Below the pieces are notes generated by a model that was given only the letters and a program-made list of their open reading frames with translations, did no database searches and was not told where the DNA came from. Positions 45,501 to 59,085 of a stretch of DNA of 64,000 nt are shown in pieces. Both the position numbers and the translations under genes were made by a program. Location of the stretch: positions 3,594,001 to 3,658,000 of the forward strand of contig WPIO01000003.1 of the NCBI GenBank assembly GCA_009760855.2, in the 5' to 3' direction. The first letter of the stretch is position 1. Every line of letters starts with the position of its first letter. Origin of the DNA: Cristatella mucedo. Lineage: Eukaryota; Bryozoa; Phylactolaemata; Cristatellidae.

Positions 45501-48500
45501 TTGGCATGACTGGTGGGCTTTTCCCCGGGCGAAATAAGTAATCCTAAATGTGCTCTCTGTACAGTTCCAGTTCGTGCACAGCCACACGGTTCCAGCATGA
45601 ACTGATGAGTGGGTCGTTTCTCGAGGCTCTGTTCTGGTCAAAACAGCCCTTTTTAAAGGAGTTTAAAGGGTTTGTGGCTAATTTGGGGCATTTTGTCCAT
45701 AAGTTGCCAATTATCATGGCAATCCGTGCTTGGGCACCCAGCAATTAGCACAGAGAATCAGCATCCCAGCTCCAGTCAAGTTGGGAGCTAGGAAAAGAGG
45801 AAAAGATGGTCATTGCGCAAATCTAGACAGTGTTTTGAATTTAAGTGCATGTGTGTGTGTATATATATATATATATTTGTTAAAGATATATATATATATC
45901 TACATCTCACAAAGTGGCAAGGGACGACTGTACACACGTACACACACACACACACACACACATTATCGAGAATTTTTTTTAACTAGTATATATACATTAG
46001 ACGGTGGTGCCCTGTCCTGCCGGGGTCGCGGGTGCTACCCGGGCCTCCCGGTTCAGGAACAGGGACAACACGGCTTCCGAGCTGGTAAAGGTGTCGGAGA
46101 GGCAGTGCCACCTTATAGCCATCCTCTCCAAGCATGGGATGCCGAGGTCGGCCAGGCAAGGCAAGCTTCATTGTTTGGCCACCAGCTGCCGAGAGCCCCG
46201 ACCACAAAGGGCCTCACCACTGCCAACCGGTGGCCAGCGGTCAGGAAAGACCGGGCGATGGCTGCATATTTATCGGTCTTGCTCCGGGCTGCCATAATAA
46301 GAGCATTTTCACTGCTGCTGTCGAACGGCACCGTCACATCCACAATTACTAAATCAGCGCCGTTGTCGATGACCAGGTCCGGCTTGAGAGCCAGACCACT
46401 GGCAAGCGGGAGAGCGCGGCCTGCCGACATGCTGTTGAGCGCGGTGGCCGGAAGAGCTCTGATTCAGTGAGAATATATAATATATATAATTCATTTATAT
46501 AGCGCCCTATGAGAACTTAATCTCTATTCAGGCGCTTCATATATGCCTCGGGGGCTCGAGCCCACGACCTCAGCCGGACCTTGGTCAGGGGTGAGCACCT
46601 TAACCGCTGGACCAAACCAGTTTGTGTCGGGCCACCACAGTGGCTCATCACGTGGCAAACGGTCTGTCTCCGTGCGGCATAGGTGGCAGCTGGTAACCGT
46701 CCCAGTATACACGTACAGTCGTCCCTTGCCACTTTATGGTTCGACTTTTGCAGCTAACCGCTGGACCAAACCAGTTTGTGTCGGGCCACCACAGTGGCTC
46801 ATCACGTGGCAAACGGTCTCTGTCTCCGTGCGGCATAGGTGGCAGCTGGTAACCGTCCCAGTATACACGTACAGTCGTCCCTTGCCACTTTATGGTTCGA
46901 CTTTTGCAGCTTCACTCTATCGAGTTTTTTCAAATATATTCATTAAAATGTTGATTGATATAGTGAAAATGATACAATGCGAGCTCGGTCGTCTGAGTCA
47001 ATCATACACCCCCGTCATAAAATTAAAATTACTGTACAAACGGACTGTAGACAGTACACCACCTGACCGGTCTCCTACTGAAGTCGTGCCTTAAGAGGAG
47101 CAGTAACCTTGTCCTTCTTTGCTGTGTAGTACATCTCTTCATCTTTATCGCTTTATCTGCATTGCAATGGTTGAGGTCCTATCTCAGTGGGAGATTCCAG
47201 AGAATTGATGTGAATGGACAAAGATCATTAGAGGAACCTCTAAAGTATGGGGTACCTTAAGCTTCTGTGCTTGGTCTGTTATTTTCACGGTTTATACTCT
47301 TCCTTTTACCGATGCGATTGCCAAGCACAATCTAGGCTTTCACTTCAATGCGAATGACACTCAGTTGCACCTTTGCTTTGATCCCATCCCACCCCTCCAG
47401 CATGACGAATTCTCTCAACTTCCTTGCTGCATGTATTGATGACATCCACACCTGGATGGCAGCATGATATTACTCACCATTCAATTGCATTTCCCTTTGC
47501 AGCAAATGTAAAGCGCCTAGAAAGAGATTGAGTTCTCCGAGGGCGCTTTATCAAGTGCATTATTATTATAGCAAATTTCCTTAAATTTAATGATAAAACC
47601 AACTTACTAGTTATGGGCAAGCCAAATGTGATTCAGAAATTGGAAAGGCTGCAGCTCAAAATTGGCTCTGCCAATATCATCTCCTGTTGAATCTGCACAA
47701 AATCTAGGTGTCATGCTCCAAAGTGACCTTTTGTTAGACGACCACATCAGCTCCACAGTCAAGTCTGCCTACTTTCAGCTACATAACATTGCTAAAATTC
47801 GGGCTTGTTTAGATAAGGATACCACGTCTAAGTTGGTCCATGCATTTGTGACATCCCGTCTTGACTTCTGTAACTTACTGCTTGCTGGCCTACCGGCATG
47901 TGCAATCAGACGATTACGGATGGTGCAAAACTCTGCAGCTAGGCTTGTCTGTCGTGAGCATCGCAGTTACCACATCACACCACTTCTCGCCGACCTGCAC
48001 TGGCTACCAGTCAAGCAACAGATCGACTTCAAGATTTTGTGGCTCACTTTTAGGTCATTTCATTCTTTGGCTCCAGCCTATCTCTCAGATGTACTCCACG
48101 ACTAGGCCAAGCATCGTACCACATACTTTTCGGAATCCAACACTCTACAAATACCTCGTATAAACCTCAAATCCTTTGGAGACCGTGCATTTAGTTCATA
48201 TGCTCCCAAAGCCTGGAACTCCCTCCCGACCTGCGTCAGAACATCCCCTGACCTGACCACATTTAGAAAGAGCTTAAAAGCACACCTATTTAGGACAGCA
48301 TTAGTATGTCCCTGTGATTCGTCTTTCATGTGCTTATGTGTGCTGACACTGTGCATGCTGCCACTAACCACACTTGCATGCTGACCCTGTGATGTCACCC
48401 CTAACCATGTTATTCTTGTTGTTTATTGAGCATGCTACTACTAACCATCCAATCATGCTTCCTTTGCAGCAAATGTAAAGCGCCTAGAAAGAGATTTCTC

Positions 48501-51500
48501 TAACGGCACTATATCAAGTGTTATTACTATTATTATTATTATCATAATCGAACAAGTTGCACTATTTTCATAGGTTAGTGGTTGTGTACAAGAACTGTGT
48601 AATTAAATTTACATATTCATGACGTATAATGCCTTATTTTCTCTTAACATATTGGGTTATGCGAGTGTAATGGTGACTAAAGGGGTGTTATTTCAAGCTC
48701 TCAGATGTGCGTTTATGCCTTGCGGCAGCGCTGATGTTGAGTGACCTTTTTCTACGTGCAACTACTCACTGGCCGAACGCAGAAAATCTCCATCAGAAAA
48801 CACAAGTGCCTTTAAAGTTTATAAAGTACAAATCGCTATAAGATAATGTTTTATATGTCCTCAATGTACTCTGTAGATGAACAACTTTCTGTTCTGTGAT
48901 GAGATTCCGGTTGATGTTAGTTGTATATTGAATTAAAACGTTCTTGGGCATTATTTTTGAGATTATCAAAGTTTCTACTGAATTTAATTAGTAGCATGTG
49001 AATTTTACAGTGCAAAACTCAACGACGATCATTTCACAGATTAATGAATGTTTGCTCAGAATTTAGCCTTCTAGGCACAGATTTTGGTTTTTTGCAGATT
49101 AGTTTTGTTTACGCTGAGTTTAAAAAGATTTCACCTATTTCCCACTGATGTTTACCTTTTTACTGTAGAATTAGGCCTAAGTCTTGTGCAGATTTTAGCC
49201 CACCCCCCAAGATTCCTAGCTGGCCCTAGTCTTCAGTCTGCCACTCAGTACAAGGGTACCAGACCATTTGGCCTATAGGAAAGTGCCCTCTCTGCACCGG
49301 TGGCAATTGTTATTATGCATTGGCTTGCTCTGATCTCTACCAGTGCTCTTTCATCCGACTTGTGCAACCAACCAGGAGGAGAACACAAAGATATCACGAG
49401 CTCACAGAACAATCAATGGAAATAGTCCAACTAACAATTAAGCAACGGCAGTGGCAGCAGCAGCAAGCATCTCGAAGCAGTGGCAGCAGCAGCAGCAAGC
49501 AGCTGCTGCTGCCACTGCTCCGAGATGCACATTGGCATCTACTGTGCCGAGCCAGTTCGATTGCAAAGGTGGATGCTACCCACGAGTCTCGTTAGCAGCA
49601 GTTTACAGTCTCTGTACACTGACCTGGCCACCTGCCCATCCATCTTCTGCGACTACAGCCTCAGGTCGGAAGTGGGCTTGGAAATTCCCGATAGCATAGC
49701 TCGCCGTAGGAGTAGCCGAGCCAGACGCTGCCTCGCTGGCTTGGGGCCTCACGAGACGGCTCACGTTAGGGTATTGCGACAAACACATCAAACAAATTAT
49801 ACCTTTATTGTTTCACTGCCAAGACTCGGCCAGTACGACGGACGAAAAATGCCTGCATAGCGTGCTGCCCAGCACACAGAGAGCAGCAGACGACCTTCTC
49901 TTCCTGGCGCCACAGGAGCAGCACAACCTGGGCCAGCCCGAAGCACTGCTAGTACAGCAGCAGCAGACCAACTTGCTGCATGTCACACCCACTCGTCTTG
50001 TAGAGCAGCTAGGCAATTAGTGATGGCTGTTCGATGGCCGAACGGTTCGATTGCTTGGCTCCGAGCAGTAGAGCAATGCTACAGCTCTACTGCTGACTTC
50101 TGTCACTTTCACTGCACAGTAGGAAGAGGGGTTGGAGATGTGTAGACTACCTGCCTAGCAGTTGCTCTACGACCTTTTGCTGGCCCTAGCCGCTTTGGTC
50201 CAGCGGTTAAGGTGCTTGCTCCGACCAAGGTCTGGCTGAGGTCGTGGGCTCGAGCCCCGAGGCATAAGTGAAGCGCCTGAATAGTGCGATTACGTTCTCT
50301 TAAGGTGCTATGCAAATGAATTGTTGTTTTTTTAGCCTGTCGGCTCAATTTGTGGCAGTGGTGCCTCCCGAGGCCCTTACCGGTCAGAGAAAACTCGAAC
50401 TGCTTGATTCCTCGCAGTTTTCTGAGCTCAAATGTGCCGGCGTGTCTTTGCTCGTCGATATCACCATAATAATGCACCGAAGCCCAACATAGTTAGACTC
50501 TCATTACTGATCGCCTAGTGAGCCGGGTGTCTTGACCCATCTAGAGCGGACTCCATAACATCATCAGAGGGAGGAGTATCGAGGATCATAGCACCGAACA
50601 GGAAGTAGGCATTGCTAAGAGCGGGAGCAGCGGCAAGGCCGGTGGCTCGAGCCGAGGTGGAGGCTCACTCACCTCGTGCTCCAGATGCGTGTACTCGCCC
50701 TCGGTTTGCTCCCTGATAACGATGAAGTCCAAGTTGCTGTAGCGCGTGGTCAGGCCTGGCAAGCTCCTCACCAGCACCACATTGGCAAATGCATCCAGGT
50801 TCTTTCTAAAGGAAGCCAAACGACGTAATAACTTGATGGCAGCTAGCGTACGAACACAATAACACATCGTTCGAGCAGCGTGGGATAGCTTGAGCCTGCC
50901 TTGTTAGGAAACAGAGCTCTGGCGTTAATCCAAATCCCGGTGCAGAGTCCTCATTTAGTTGCAGCAAGTTCACTGACAAACTGTAGCTATCATTAGAGAG
51001 AATCTTGACATGGCGGTTCTCATGTGAGTTCAAAACGATCTGCAGATTATTTGAGTAAGCTGTAAACATGAGAGGCTTTCTGCATGACAGTGGCACAATG
51101 AATTTGTGCCATGGAGAGATCCCATATGATTTCCCTTGCACTGTATTAGCTGATATTTACACTTAAATGGCAGCAAGCATTCTCAAATTGACTTACGATC
51201 AAACAGCTTACTAACTATGGCAAAACCTAATGCTAGTCAGATATTGGAAACCTCAAACCTAAAAATAGACTCAGCGGCATATCTTCTGTAGCATCTGCAA
51301 GCAATGTGAGTGTCTTGCTCTAAAGTGACCTCTCACTAAATGACCACATCACGTCCACAGTCAAGTCGGCCTACATTCAGCGATGCACCATTGCAAAAAT
51401 TCGAGCATGCTTAGTTAGACAGGGATCCCTCGTCAGAGCTGGTCAGTGCATCTGTGACATCCTGTCTCTCGACTTCTATAGCTCGTCGTTCGCATGTCTT

Positions 51501-53055
51501 TGTGCCTATGCAATGTGCCTACGCTTAGAGTTGGTGAGAAACTCTGCAGCTGGCAGGGTTATCTGCCGAAAAGTTACACCTACCACATCGCACCACTTCT
51601 CACCGACCCTATCAAGCAGCCAGCATATCGACTTCAAAGTTGTCACTCACGTTTACACTCCTTTCATTTTCTTGCTCTATCATTGCCCACCTATCCGAAA
51701 TTCTTTTTTAAGTGCCTCGAATGAGATTAGGCTCTCCAAGGAAACTATACAATGCATTATCCTCATGATTATCATTATCATTATCACGATTATGATTATC
51801 ATTAGTAGTAGTACATACTCGTGCATACAAGAATTATATAAAGTAGGCAGACGGATCACAAGTGAAGCTGAACTCGTGTTACTGAGGATTTTTGTAATGC
51901 TGACGGCATAAAGGCATTGGAATGTGCAAATAGCAACAGAGAACTACTACTTCAACTACGACCAAAATGTACTGGCAATATGAGAACTTGTAAAGGGAAG
52001 GCCAGGAAAGTTTGGTCAGTTTGCCCAGTGTGAATTACGGAAGGCCTGCTTCAGACATCATCGAGGAAGAAATTCTAGAAAGGTGATACCATACGCTCTT
52101 CTGACTCGTGTCACTGGGCCATGCCTCTAACAACCTCGAATCCTTTGGAGGAGACCGTGCCTGTAGTTCACATGCTCCCAAAGCTTGGATCACTAGGAAA
52201 GGCTGTTGCTTTTCACGACCTCGGTCCCGAGGTCGAATCCTGTGGTGGGCGATCTTTTATCACCTCTGCAAGCAGTGGTGATAGCCGTAAAGGGTCTTAT
52301 GTCGCTATACAAAAGAGGCTGTTAAATCTGCTAGTATTTATTTATTTAACTCATTCCCGACTGACAACAGGACATCTCTAGACTGGAAGACATTTAAAAA
52401 GAAGCTAAGCGTGCACCTGTTCCTTGCAGCATTTTCTGGGCCAGTGTGAATTATGCTTTGTGTGCTTATACGTGCTGACAATGTGCATGACATCACTAAC
52501 CAACTTATTTGCCTCCTCTCCAGCATAAGTAAAGTGCCTAGAAAGAGATTTAGTTCTCTTAAGGCGCTACACAAATATCATAATACCAAGGAAAATTCTA
52601 GGTGATAAGAACAACACTTGAGCACACAAACACTTACACACGAGCAAGAACATACATAGACGCGAACACACACGTGCACAGTAAAAGAGAGTCGCTTACC
52701 TCAGCTGGAGGTTGAGAGAGGCCTGCAGGCCAGTAGCAGGGTTCTTGAGGATCCCCTTAACACAAATTGTGTTCCTTCTGACCGACTCAAGCACCTCATT
52801 AAGCGTTTTGCTCTGGCGTGGTGAGATATCACTAAAAGTAGCCAAGTACAACTTTTGTTTACAGTATGACTAAGGAGAATACATCCAGACACGTGTACTA
52901 AGTACAAATCTCAGCTATCAGGCTCTCACTCACACGGTAACATTGATACCAATGAATGGTACCAAGATATCTTTTTCTTCTGAGAAACAAAAGTTAACGA
53001 GAAGATAAAAACAAACACTGTGTGAGTGCACGCAAACGCACTTGAACAAGCACAC

Positions 53056-53092
<37 letters not shown>

Positions 53093-56000
53093 TCTCTCTT
53101 CCCCTTGCCTTTATTTAATTCTCAGCCACATGAGTGCATTTTTTACAACCATAGTTCTATAATGAGACCAACTTAACAATTACAGACAAGCCTAGCGTTA
53201 CCATACAGTTGCAAGACCTCATCCTTAAGATTGGTTAATCTAGCATCCCTCTAGCGATGTCTCTTGTAATCTGGGCATGATATCCCAAAATGACTTGTCG
53301 ATAAATTAGCACTTTGCCTATACTGCCAAGTCGGCCTATTTTCGGCTAAGAAACATCGCCAAAAATCAGGGTTTGCTTAGACAATAGCAAAACGCCAACC
53401 TAGTTCACGCATCTGTCACATCGCTTCTAGATTACTACAATTATCTTTATTCGGAACTTCCGGCCTGTGTGCTTATTCATCTGAGGCTGACGAAAAACTG
53501 GTCTGTCGTCAACGACGATGCTGCCGAATCACATCACTTCTGCCTGAGCTTCATTGGCTCCCTATCAAGCAACGAAATATACTTCAATATCCTCTGTCAG
53601 TCTGTCTTATTGGACGCTTCACTTGCTGGCACCAGCCTATCTATCCGACTTCCTTGTTCCTTGGGTGTACTCTTTCACCAGCCACTTCTACCCTTCACCG
53701 TCCCTTGCACTAACTGAGATCATCTGGCGATGTGCCTGCAGCTCGTAGGCACCGAGAGTAAGGAGCTGGCTAGTGGCTTCTATCATTACCTGCAAGGATT
53801 TTGCAACTTTTACGTCTTAACTAAAGGCGCACCTGCATCGAGCTGGTTTGGTCTAGCGGTTAAGGTGCTCGCCCCGACCAAGGTCTGGCTGAGGTCGTGG
53901 GCTCGAGCCCCGAGGCATATGTGAAGCGCCTGAATAGAGATTAAGTTCTCTTGGGGCGCTATATAAATGGATTATATTTATATATCGTTCAGCTTTCCCT
54001 GTTAAGTCAGTGCACTCGTGTCTCTCTTTGCTCCTTTGTATGCTAACCTCTACATGATCCATGGCATTTTACTAGGCAGAGGTCTTAATAACCGGTGACA
54101 CACTGAGTGACGTCTGGCAAGCTTCTGCCTGCTGGCCTAACGATGACACCTGTTTGCCTGTTTGTGCATGCATGTCTAAGCACGACACAGTGCATGTTAC
54201 AAACCCTTGGTTATTGCTTCTCTTTCAGTGAGTGAGTTGTAAAGCATCTGGTGAGATACTTAGCTCTCATGGAGGAAGCTATAAAAACGACCTAGTACTA
54301 CTATTAGTTCTCCTTTTAGCATAAAAAAGAAAGCCATATAAATGCAAATTGAGAGCAAGGAACCGTGGTTTACCAACACGAAAAGTTGTAAAAACACAAG
54401 AGCCTAATATACACACTCACACCCAAAAGTATTTACGAGGTGCATTAGACAACTCAGTAACTATTCACTCTAGGAGGTCCCCCACCAATGTAGGCTGGCT
54501 TTTACATAAACCTGATTGTTTACATAAAATCGATCCACTGTCGATGGCCGTGTTTATGATAACCGCTATAAACAAAACATTCTGGAGGCCAAGAATGAGC
54601 TTACCTTTAAAAATGATGGACAGTTGTGACTTGCAGTTCGATTATCCTACTTGTAACCCAAGCGGCTAATGATATTTCGGCGCATACACTTGTGTACAGG
54701 AGGGGAGTTATTTTTGCATTTCCTGCCTCACCATTCGCGTGGAGCTGCTCATTCGGTGCTTATCTGCCACGAGCTAAATAGTGAAATCAAGGATCAAATC
54801 ATCGCCTATCACAAGATGGGATCTTAGCAATGTGCCGGTGGTATGGAAGCTTGGCATACGCGACGGATCTGTCAGGTATAACCTGAAGAAGTATTTTCCG
54901 GGTGATAGCATGGACGTCCTACCATACTCCCGCCACCCACATTCAACGATAAAAAGGGATGATCGTCTGCTAAAACTGGCTGCACTGGGTCGAAGGAAAG
55001 CACCACTTCAAGCTCTCTCCGAGACCTTAGAAGAGGCCACCGGCAAGGCTGTAAGTGTTGATACTGTCCGAAGGGGTTTTTCGGAGCACGGCATTTACAG
55101 AAGAAATATCAAACACACGCTGTTAATAAACAAACGACGACGAAAATGCTATTTGCAGTGGACCTGCGAACATGCCTATTTTTTTTACAGCTGCCAACAG
55201 GAGCAGCATTCAATGAACCAATGAAAGTAAATTAATGGTCCAAGAAGATGGCAAGGGGAGGACTTTCGTCAGTCTAAGAAAAGGAGCTGAGAACCGCTGG
55301 GACTGCTTGCAGTCCAAGCTCAAAAATGGAGGTGGAAGTGTGCTTGTTTTGTCTTGTTTTTCGGCTTTCGGCATAGGGACCATACACCGAATCAACGGGG
55401 TAATGGACAGGAACGCATACATGGACATCGTCAAAAATGTTGGCATGCCCTGTGCCAGGGCTGGGAGGACTACGTCAAGCAAACGGATGGTGATTCAAAG
55501 CATACTGCAAGGGCAACAAAGCAATTCTTTGCCAATTCAGGTGTACTAGTCCTTAGTTGGCCAAGCCAATCACCCGATCTCAACCCTATTGAGGATCTGT
55601 GGGACAGATTGGAGCACTCACTTAGAGCTGAGAACAGATTTTCGTCTCCCCCCCCCCAGCAGCTTTTGGTCGGCTTCAGCAGCTGTGTGACTGCAGTACT
55701 CCGGATGTTGGCCGAAAACTGACAAGAGTCAATGCCCTGGCAAATATAGGAAGTCATAATAAAAAGTCCGATCTCCTATTGATGTGAGTACCCGTTAGTT
55801 CATGTACAACCTTAGTTCTGATAATAGAAAATACTAAAACACCTCGTGCACATTTTTTCAGTGCTGTTAGACGAAGAGCTACCCAATCAAGTGATGGGAT
55901 ATCGGCTTGGTGGTGGTAATTAGTCATCCTCGTAAATACTTTTGCATTTGAGTTTGTTCGTGTGTGTTTCACCGTAAGAGAACTTAATTTCTAATCAAGC

Positions 56001-58986
56001 ACCTCACATTTACCACGGAGCTGGATCTCACGACCTCGGTCATCAAAAACATTCACCTTGACCTGGGTCGTTAAAGGCAATCGCTTTAACAACTGAGCCA
56101 ATAATTTTGATGGGAAGACAGAGCATACACACCTGATAAACTGCTCTTCAAACTGTACAGGAACACCGATGTAAGCAAAGGTGTCCTTGACAGACACCTC
56201 GATCAGCTCAGGCCACACGCCGTCACCGGGAATGAGCGTCACCGTTCGTGTTCCCTCTGACTGTGACACTGGTGCAGGCGCCTACAACGATCGGATCTCA
56301 GCAGCTTGATCACTTGAACTAATAATAATATAATAATAGTAATACATTTGCATAGCACCTTCAGAGAATGTAATCTCTTTCTAAGCACTTTACATATGCT
56401 GCAAAGGAGCATGATTGAATGGTTAGTGGTAGCAATATGTAGAAAGCTGGCATTTAAACTTAGGCTCATTAGACCCAATGCCTAGAATGTGCAAGTGGCT
56501 CAGATTCTGCTTCCCTTTCACCAAGCGCTGCTGGCATTTCCTGATCGGTGCATAATTTCCAAAAAACAAAGTTATTATGGAATATGACGAATGCAGAATC
56601 TGGTGCAGCTACAACCTATTTAAAGCATGTTTTGATCCAAGTGCATAGAAAGTAGCCGCTTATGCCCATCTAAATCTCGGTGCTTGTGCCTGTCACTCAC
56701 TCGGCATGCGTTCAAGAGCCGGCTCCCCTGTTACGGGTGTGATCCCGTATCCGAGCCAGCTTCCACAAGAGCTTTGCCCACTCTTAGTGACCATATTATA
56801 TGGTACGATAGTGTATGATTTGCCTATTATCGTTTCGCTATCTTCATTCAAATTCATTCCTCGATGCCATTGCATTTGCCACAATTCGAGAACTGGGTAT
56901 CACCGGTAGGCCGCCCAGACGATGCTAGAGGTGCACATACAGTAAGGGGTGCACATACAATATTTCCTGCTTCGAGCAGCCCAGAGTGCTCTCCCCAATC
57001 ACAGCGGTGAATCACTCTAACTCAGTGGGGATGAGGTCAACTATAATTCCGATGGCCACTTTTAACCTGAGCCCACGGAATGCAGGTTCAATATTACTCA
57101 CTGAAATAAAACCTGACATGATTCGTGACAACCCACTTGGCTAGTGACTGTGACCGAGACCTGGCCAAATCGACTTAACTGCCCGACAATAACCGATGTA
57201 ACTCCGATAGACTTCTTTTCCCTACATACCGGAAGATCAATAAACACTGGCTGTGAAGTAGTAATTGTCACTCGGGCCTAACTCAATCTCAAGCCGTGTG
57301 GCATCTTCTCGTAGAAGTCTTTCAAATCTCTTGTACTGAGTCCCTCCAACAGCAAGCTACCAACTATGGCAGTATATTCTATCGCCACCCCATCGAGGTA
57401 TCAAGACTTGCTTCATTTCAGATTTTCAAAATCTCATTTCGATTCTGCGTTCAAGAAATCATAGCTTCCCACTAAGCGATTTTAACATTTATTCTGCTTA
57501 CCCTACTATGTGCCAAACGTATGCATTGGCTGATACATTTTCTTGTGACTGTTGCCCACGGCCCTATTCACAACATGACGTCAAGCACTCCATCAACATC
57601 AAATATTCTCCTGTGATTGTATACTGTCAAATTCTGCACATCAGACAACATGCAGATCTCATTCAGTCTTAAGTGTGTGCTGCCTTTCGTATAAAAAATC
57701 ATCTGCGAATCGTGAAACTTTAAGATCCCTGACATTGACGCTCTCTGAAACAGATATCGCTCAAGCCCCTTACGCTCAATCCTCCATCTGACCTGCCCTC
57801 ACCAGTGAAATGCTACAACACGATGCTAGCCGATGTTGTGAATGAGTTTGCTCCTCGGAAAAAGCATAATGTACTATATGCATCACCCTGACGGCTTACG
57901 GTCTAATGCTAACGTTAAACTAGCTAGGACTACTTGAAAAGAATCCAAAAGAATGCACCTGAATATCCATCGATTGGCATACGCCGACTACTACAGGTGA
58001 TACCGATCCATCCTGGCCAAGGCCAAGAGTAGCTCATTTAAAACCATAGTGAAATCACAGATGCACAATCCAAAAATACTTATATCAACCGTCTCCTTAA
58101 CCGCACCCTGGTCGGCACCTTACCTAGCAATCCTTGTGGCGATCTCGAAGATCACTTGTCAAACATCCTTTTCAGAAAGACAGATAAACTCAGAAAGTCC
58201 ACTCCCCAGAGTAACATCGTCGCTGGACTCTCCTCATCATCATTCCTTGTTATACGTCTGTGTCCACCTTCGAGCCTGTCTAGTGAACTCATCTCGAAGT
58301 TCATCTCCTAGTCTAAGAAGACTAGAAGCATTCTAGACCTCACATCTACTGTCATTCTCCTTAGGGGTATACACATTTCCTTTTGCCTTGCATGATTAAT
58401 ATACAAAATATGTCCTTAGCCACATGTCTTGTCCCAACATCCTTCAAAAGTCTGTTGTTAGGCCATTCATTACGAAGTCAAAACTAGATCAGGAGTACTT
58501 GGACAACTTCTAGCCAGTCTCCCTACTGCCGTTCATATAAAAAAAGAGTCGTCTAGAGCAAGTAGTGGCAGACCAAATAAATTCTTGTATCAAAACTTCA
58601 AACCTGGCAAGTTCCGGACAGGTTTCAAAGCTATTCCCTCCACCGAGTCAGCATTGTTTCGGGTGTATGACGCTCTTCCGATGAATACTGACTCAAGTAT
58701 AGTTTTCTCACTGATAGTTTTGCTGAATCTGTCATCAGACCCTTGACACCATTTAGCCTCAAATTCTTGAGCCTCTATCGACTCACCTGGGCATCACTGG
58801 TCGTCTGCCTACTTTCAGCAATGTACTGTAGCAAAAAATAAATTCGGGCCTGCTTAGATAAGGAGTCGTGCAATAAGACACGGTTGATGCTAATTTCTGC
58901 AGCTAGACTGCCGTGATAGCAACTGCTACTTAACCACTTCTGACCGGCATGCATCGGCTCCCCATCATGCCTCATATAACTCTCTC

Positions 58987-59085
<99 letters not shown>

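Noticed and set aside
46601-46910. CRISPR-like direct repeats
   Set aside because: Only two adjacent 154/156-bp units without spacers, in an animal intron; a simple tandem duplication.
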